Shown piece by piece: positions 33,780-38,187 of a stretch of 38,187 nucleotides of DNA (position 1 is its first letter; the number at the start of each line of letters is the position of its first letter). The notes under the pieces are model-generated. The model was not told the origin of the DNA. It saw only the letters and a program-made list of their open reading frames with translations, and ran no database searches. Both the position numbers and the translations under genes were made by a program. The stretch lies in NCBI GenBank assembly GCA_021173225.1, contig JAJOLK010000024.1:1-38187 (forward strand), given 5' to 3'. The stretch is from Phycisphaerales bacterium PN19_bin_20. Its GTDB lineage: Bacteria > Planctomycetota > Phycisphaerae > Phycisphaerales > UBA1924.

Positions 33780-35483
33780 TCAACCGTTGCTGAACGCGCC
33801 GATGAACACAATCACGTCATCAGCGGTGAACTCGCCGTCGGGCAGGCGGAGCTGACCGGGGCTTGCCACATCAGCGCGCCAATCGCCGCTCGTAAATCTG
33901 CTGATGAACAAGATGATGTCGTCGGCCGTCAGCTCGCCGTCCGAGCCCTCCGACAACCCCGGGCCAGCAATGTCAGCCAGCCCAAGCTGCGCCGGCGCGA
34001 ACGTTCCGTCGGCGTTGAGGTTGTGGGCCCGCACGTCGCCCGTACCGGAGACTCCGTCGGTCCAGGCCAGCAGCGTGTTGCCGCGGGCGCCCGCCGCGAT
34101 GCTTAGGCGTGCCTTAGCGCTCACGTTCGTTCCCGGCAGGTTTGACCACGCGAGCTGCTGGTTGCCGCGCACGCGCGCCGCGAAGACGTTGCCGTTGGTC
34201 GGGCCGGTGGTGACGAAGCCCGCGACGACCGCGCCATCGCCAACAACCGCGCAGTTGACAAACGAGGTCTGATTGCCGGTCAGGGGCGTCACACCCACGC
34301 CGTCGCCCCACGCCCGATTGCCCAGGTTGTCAAACTTCTGCACCACCCCGCGCCACTGGTTCTGCGTCGGGCTGCTCGACTCGGTAGAAGCAACGTAGTA
34401 CGCGGCGCTGACTGGGTCATACGCCCCGGCGGCCGAGATGCGGATGAACCCGGGCGTCGCGCCGGTGGTCGCCAGCGCCGAGCCAAAGCGGATCGTCCCG
34501 TTGGCATTCACGTGCATCAGGTACGCGTTGCGTGAACCGCCGTTCTCGTACCAAGTGAAGATTGCGCCGCCCGCACCGTCGGGCAGGAACGTCGGGAAGT
34601 ATCCCAGCTGGATGCTGGTGGTAGTAAAGATCGGCAGCAATGCCCCGGCGGTGCCCCACTGCCGCACGCCCGCGGCGTTGTACTTCTGCGCGTACAGATG
34701 CCGCGCCGCAGAGACCGTCGTCCCGTTCTGCACCACGCACAGCGCGATGAACGAGGCGTCGCCCGCCGACGCGCTGCCGGGCTGGATGTCGCTGAGGGTC
34801 AGATTGAAGTTGGACGCGTTGACCTCCTCGACCGGCGAGCCCAGCAGCGCGCCGGTGATGCTCACACGCATGATCGCCGTCCGCGACCGCAGCCCCATCG
34901 GGCTGTAGCTCCAGCCGATCGCGGCGGTCCCATCAGCCATCACCGCCAAACGCGGCAGGCTCTTGATCTCAGCGCCTGTGCTGACCACCACGCCCCCATT
35001 GGCCCAGCGAATCGTCCCTGCAGGGCTGACGCGCTGCACGGCCACCTGCAGCGCAACGCCGCTCACCCCGCCGTCAGAGCCGAAGGCGATCACCGCGTCG
35101 CCGTCGGGCGCGACCGCCAGCTCGTAGTCCTGCGTGCTCGACACGGCCCGGTCAGCGATGAGCAGCCCCGGCGCGGCCCAAAGCAAGTTGCCCTGCGCGT
35201 CAAGCTTCTGCAAGTACACGTCATACCCGCCAGCGAAGTTGTCAAACCACGAAATGTACGCCCCGCCGTCGCTGGTGGCGCGGATCTTCGGCTGGACCTG
35301 TTCGCTGCCGCGACCGGCGACAGTCAGGTTGACCGCCGAGTCGCTCGACCACTGGGCCAACGCGCACGGCACGCTGATGAGCAGGGCGAGAACCCTTGCA
35401 AGGCCACCAAGGGCGACCCCAAATGGGAAGGTACACGCCTGTGCGCGAGCGCGAGCGGGGCGGCGGGCGAGGGCGTAGATCAT
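33780..35483 (-). CDS. secreted beta-propeller-like protein with two dockerin-like repeats
   Basis: From the ATG at 35483 the protein has 567 residues. A basic N-terminus and hydrophobic core ending in ALAQ form a signal peptide (about residues 1-43). The body repeats a pattern of the type 'DGxxxIxWxD...VYLQKLDAQGNLLW', typical of proteins that fold into blades or beta-sheet repeats, with about seven to eight copies of varying length. The last ~65 residues hold two dockerin-like units, SDGELTADDIILFISRF and PDGEFTADDVIVFIGAF, rich in Asp/Glu and probably calcium-binding. In this lineage such tails are thought to attach or sort secreted proteins. The frame is open to 35708 but that part looks non-coding. 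Confidence 0.85.
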   Translation of the reverse strand: MIYALARRPARARAQACTFPFGVALGGLARVLALLISVPCALAQWSSDSAVNLTVAGRGSEQVQPKIRATSDGGAYISWFDNFAGGYDVYLQKLDAQGNLLWAAPGLLIADRAVSSTQDYELAVAPDGDAVIAFGSDGGVSGVALQVAVQRVSPAGTIRWANGGVVVSTGAEIKSLPRLAVMADGTAAIGWSYSPMGLRSRTAIMRVSITGALLGSPVEEVNASNFNLTLSDIQPGSASAGDASFIALCVVQNGTTVSAARHLYAQKYNAAGVRQWGTAGALLPIFTTTSIQLGYFPTFLPDGAGGAIFTWYENGGSRNAYLMHVNANGTIRFGSALATTGATPGFIRISAAGAYDPVSAAYYVASTESSSPTQNQWRGVVQKFDNLGNRAWGDGVGVTPLTGNQTSFVNCAVVGDGAVVAGFVTTGPTNGNVFAARVRGNQQLAWSNLPGTNVSAKARLSIAAGARGNTLLAWTDGVSGTGDVRAHNLNADGTFAPAQLGLADIAGPGLSEGSDGELTADDIILFISRFTSGDWRADVASPGQLRLPDGEFTADDVIVFIGAFSNG

Positions 35484-35621
35484 CCCGACAACATACCCGC
35501 GCACGGGCCGAACACAAGCGGGAACGTCCGATCTTCGGAGAGATCGCTTATCGCCCCTCAACCCCGCGGCGCCTCCAGCTCGGCCAGTAGGCCGTAAGCA
35601 CCCAACCGCCAATGAACCACC

Positions 35622-35845
35622 GTGGACCTCTTCAACACCCCGCTGCTGCTTTCGGGCGTGGTCATCGGCTCGGTGGGCATGGGCCTGCTGATCTAGGGCA
35701 AGAAGCAAGGTGAGCCCGCACCACCCGCCGCCGGGCTGGCCATGAGCATCTACCCCATGATCATCTCGAGCCTCTGGCTTGAGTGAACATCTTTGCCGCG
35801 CTGCTCGCAGGGCTCGGGGTCATCAAGCAGGCGCAACCGGGCTGA
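35622..35845 (+). pseudogene. small membrane-protein gene with an in-frame amber codon and a frameshift
   Basis: A GTG at 35622 opens a frame for a membrane segment ending GMGLLI, then TAG (35694-35696), then GKKQGEPAPP and a second hydrophobic segment ending SSLWLE and a stop. In the next frame the sequence continues as VNIFAALLAGLGVIKQ to a stop at 35843. Read through, this makes a two- to three-helix protein with a GKK turn, like small conserved planctomycete membrane proteins, in which Tyr (TAC/TAT) commonly precedes GKK. A one-base change to TAG and one frameshift would explain it. Family assignment is from memory and not certain. Confidence 0.55.
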
Positions 35846-35911
35846 CCTCTCCAGGCGTGCGCGTCTGCACACCCGCCACACCTCACCCCGCCCGCGCGCT
35901 ACCCTAACGCC

Positions 35912-37360
35912 ATGCTTTGGACCCGGAAGACCGATTACCCGATCTTGACCCGCCGCATCCCCTGCGCACCCTTCGGCGACCCCCAACAACGCCGCACCGT
36001 CTGGATCGACGACTACCTCAAAACGCCCCAGCAGCTCGGCATCTCCACCGGCGCGGGCACGCTCCCCGGTTATGGCGCGCTCCGCAAAGCCATCGAAACC
36101 TACACCCCCGATGAGCTCGTTGACCTCGTTAAAAAGGCCAACGTCCGCGGCCGCGGCGGCGCCGGCTTCCCAGCAGGCACCAAGTGGACCTTCCTCCCCA
36201 AGCCCGACGCCAACGGTGACGGCGGCATGCGCTACCTCGCCATCAACGCCGACGAGTCTGAGCCCGCCTCGTTCAAAGACCGCCTCCTCATCGACTACGA
36301 CCCCCACCTGGTCATTGAGGGCATCGCGCTCGCCTGCTACGCCTGCCGAATCCCCGTCGCCTACTTCTACATCCGCGGCGAGTACCACCACCAGGCCAAG
36401 GTCATGGAGCTCGCCATTCGCGAGGCCTATGAAAAGGGCATCCTCGGCGGCAGCGGCCTCTTCAACGGCGCCACCACCAAGAACCGCAACCAGCCCTGGG
36501 GCGTCAACCTCTACCTCCACCGCGGCGCGGGCGCGTACATCTGCGGCGAGGAAACCGGCCTGCTCGAATCCATCGAGGGCAAGCGCGGCTGGCCACGCAA
36601 CAAGCCACCCTTCCCCGCCATCAAGGGCCTCTTTGGCCGTCCCACGATCATCAACAACGTCGAGACCCTCGCCCACATCCCCAGCGTCGTCGAGATGGGC
36701 CCCGACTGGTTCGCCAAACAAGGCTGCGACTCCACCTTCCAAGGTGCGCCACCAAGCTGGGGCACCAAGCTCATGGGCGTCTCGGGCCACGTCAACCGCC
36801 CCGGATGTTACGAGTGTGACCTGGGCATCCCCCTCCGCACGCTGATTGAGAGCCGCGACTACTGCGGCGGCATGCGCCATGGCAAGAAGTTCAAGGGCGC
36901 TATCGCCGGCGGCATCTCTATGGGTGTGCTCGGGCCTGACCAGCTCGACGCCGAGATGGACTTTGACATCGGCCGCAAGTACAACGTCCTGGGCCTGGGC
37001 ACCGCCTGCCCCACCGTCTTTGATGAAGACACCGACATGGTCGCCGTCGCCCGCAACATTGCCCGCTTCTACAAGCACGAAAGCTGCGGCCAGTGCACCC
37101 CGTGCCGCGAGGGCTCGGGCTGGCTCTACCAGCTCCTCACCCGCATCGAGGCCGGCCAGGCCAAGAGCAAGGACCTTGACCTCGCCCTCGAAATCGCCAC
37201 CAGCATGGGCGCAATGCCCGGCACCACCATCTGCGGGCTGGCCGACGGCAACAACTGGGCCATCCGCACCATCATCAACAAGTACCCCGCTGAGTTCCAG
37301 GCCCGCGTCAAACGCACCTACGTCCCCGTCGGGATCACCGTCGGCGCTGGCGCGAAGTAA
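35912..37360 (+). CDS. nuoF: NADH-quinone oxidoreductase subunit F
   Basis: NuoF carries FMN and one 4Fe-4S cluster and takes electrons from NADH in respiratory complex I (or a related NADH dehydrogenase module). The FMN/NADH region shows RGRGGAGFPAGTKW and the block GAYICGEETGLLESIEGKRG. The iron-sulfur motif is CGQCTPCREGSG, with the fourth Cys later in TTICGLADG. At 482 residues it is slightly longer than average. No nuoE or nuoG gene is adjacent, so this subunit is separate from a full nuo cluster, or the rest lies outside the window. No clear ribosome-binding site precedes the ATG. Codon use leans to C-ending codons much more than in plus-strand genes at the left end of the window. Confidence 0.95.
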   Translation: MLWTRKTDYPILTRRIPCAPFGDPQQRRTVWIDDYLKTPQQLGISTGAGTLPGYGALRKAIETYTPDELVDLVKKANVRGRGGAGFPAGTKWTFLPKPDANGDGGMRYLAINADESEPASFKDRLLIDYDPHLVIEGIALACYACRIPVAYFYIRGEYHHQAKVMELAIREAYEKGILGGSGLFNGATTKNRNQPWGVNLYLHRGAGAYICGEETGLLESIEGKRGWPRNKPPFPAIKGLFGRPTIINNVETLAHIPSVVEMGPDWFAKQGCDSTFQGAPPSWGTKLMGVSGHVNRPGCYECDLGIPLRTLIESRDYCGGMRHGKKFKGAIAGGISMGVLGPDQLDAEMDFDIGRKYNVLGLGTACPTVFDEDTDMVAVARNIARFYKHESCGQCTPCREGSGWLYQLLTRIEAGQAKSKDLDLALEIATSMGAMPGTTICGLADGNNWAIRTIINKYPAEFQARVKRTYVPVGITVGAGAK

Positions 37361-37391
37361 GCCGCTGCCGCGCCGCTCGCAACATTAACAC

Positions 37392-38174
37392 TTACAGCAG
37401 CGCCGCGATCACAAACCCGCCGATCACGCACACCACAAAGCTGAGCCCCGACAGCCACATCGCCTCGTCGATGTCGTAGTCCATCAGCCAGCTCAGCAGC
37501 CACAGCCCCACCAATACCTGCACCAAAGACGGCAGCAGGATCAGGATCCCCATCCCGCCGATCGCTTTGGCGATCATGAACCCCGTGTTCCCCGTCAGCC
37601 CCATCAGCGCCCCGATCAGCGGGCTCTTGATCAGCGTGCCCGCCCACGTCTCGGGCAACCCTACCTTCGTAAACACCGCGAAAAAGCACACCACCCCGCA
37701 CAGCACGCCCGCGTTCAGCACCGTCGTCAAGCTCACCCACACCGCGTCGCCCCCGACACCCCACAGCACCGCCAGCCAACCCGCCGCCACCACCGCCATG
37801 ACCCCCACGCTGACCCACAGCCGTTGCCAGTACCGACGCTCGTCCACGATCGAGCGGGCCCGCGACATCCCGCGCCGCGTGATCACCGTGCCGCACTCAG
37901 GGCACAGCGCACCCTTGAGACCCGCGAGGTCGTAGTCACACACCGGGCACTTCTTGAGCCCCAGCGCGTTCTTAGGCTTCTTGCGCGCGTGAAGCTCAGG
38001 ATCGTTGTTTGTCCCGCACTCAGGGCACAGCGTCGTGCCAATGTTCCCCATCTGACACTTGCACTTGCGGCAGTGCGTCACCAGCGCGTCCTGCACCCGC
38101 GGCGGAATGCCCTTGGGCCGCCGGAACTCGCCGTAGGGACCTCTGAACAACCCGCCCGAATCCCCAAGAATCAA
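37392..38174 (-). CDS. second zinc-ribbon membrane protein
   Basis: The 260-residue protein has two CxxC-type zinc ribbons near the N-terminus (CRKCKC...CPECGTNND and CPVCDYDL...CPECGTVI, within about residues 34-100), then four to five membrane segments. The DYDIDEAMWLSG loop lies before the last helix. This is the same design as the 412-residue protein at 16920-18158, but the sequences outside the ribbons differ. The start is a TTG near the window edge (38174); the frame is not closed before the edge, so a longer N-terminus cannot be excluded. Function is unknown. Confidence 0.78.
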   Translation of the reverse strand: MILGDSGGLFRGPYGEFRRPKGIPPRVQDALVTHCRKCKCQMGNIGTTLCPECGTNNDPELHARKKPKNALGLKKCPVCDYDLAGLKGALCPECGTVITRRGMSRARSIVDERRYWQRLWVSVGVMAVVAAGWLAVLWGVGGDAVWVSLTTVLNAGVLCGVVCFFAVFTKVGLPETWAGTLIKSPLIGALMGLTGNTGFMIAKAIGGMGILILLPSLVQVLVGLWLLSWLMDYDIDEAMWLSGLSFVVCVIGGFVIAALL

Positions 38175-38187
38175 AAAACCGCCGAGC

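Noticed and set aside
35750..37078. Open frame of 442 codons on the minus strand opposite nuoF
   Set aside because: The Gly/Ala/Val/Glu-rich translation has no recognisable motif, and nuoF on the other strand is certain.

Overview
This 38 kb window is high-GC chromosomal DNA that looks like a planctomycete, most likely of the class Phycisphaerae. Three things point there. Secreted proteins end in dockerin-like tails built around 'DGELTADD'. Two membrane proteins begin with paired zinc ribbons. There is also a run of small genes shared by that group. Nearly all recognisable genes are core metabolism or housekeeping. I see no prophage, transposase, integrase, CRISPR array, rRNA or tRNA.

Layout. 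1-6.9 kb: the 3' end of an unknown repeat-containing gene, a Gfo/Idh/MocA oxidoreductase, a PlsC-type acyltransferase, 5-formyl-THF cyclo-ligase, a LysM/L,D-transpeptidase, a TIGR01777 epimerase fused to an SRPBCC-like domain, and a small membrane protein. 6.9-15.4 kb: a TerB-like protein, a secreted tandem FKBP isomerase, gpsA, a P1B metal ATPase with an altered CPx motif, an Ala-rich secreted protein, and a divergent pair encoding a membrane-anchored SprT-like peptidase and an SbtA-type bicarbonate transporter. 15.4-22.6 kb: a run of minus-strand genes, in transcription order a lipoprotein, a STAS protein, argG, phhA, a zinc-ribbon membrane protein, a GbsR/MarR regulator, and a translationally coupled unknown gene. 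22.8-29.4 kb: a secreted unknown, gatB, pyrC and prkA. 29.4-38.2 kb: a degenerate stretch, argH-guaA, a decayed secreted-protein gene, an intact secreted protein with a double dockerin-like tail, a small pseudogene with an in-frame amber codon, nuoF, and a second zinc-ribbon membrane protein.

Together the genes cover arginine synthesis (argG, argH), nucleotide synthesis (guaA, pyrC, folate salvage), phospholipid synthesis (gpsA, plsC-like), phenylalanine hydroxylation, Gln/Asn-tRNA amidation, respiration (nuoF), envelope remodelling and stress signalling (prkA). Most are scattered single genes, not pathway operons.

The most unusual features are structural. Short tandem repeats with different units (5, 9, 14, 15, 16 and 27 bp) sit both between and inside genes, including a 14-unit pentamer array in front of gpsA. 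The P1B ATPase has CPG where CPC is usual. At least two genes are visibly decaying beside intact relatives or conserved genes. Base composition suggests that the top strand changes from G-rich to C-rich near 29.5 kb. I did not find a convincing undescribed multi-gene system. The best candidates for new biology are the GbsR/unknown gene pair and the repeat-controlled gpsA start.
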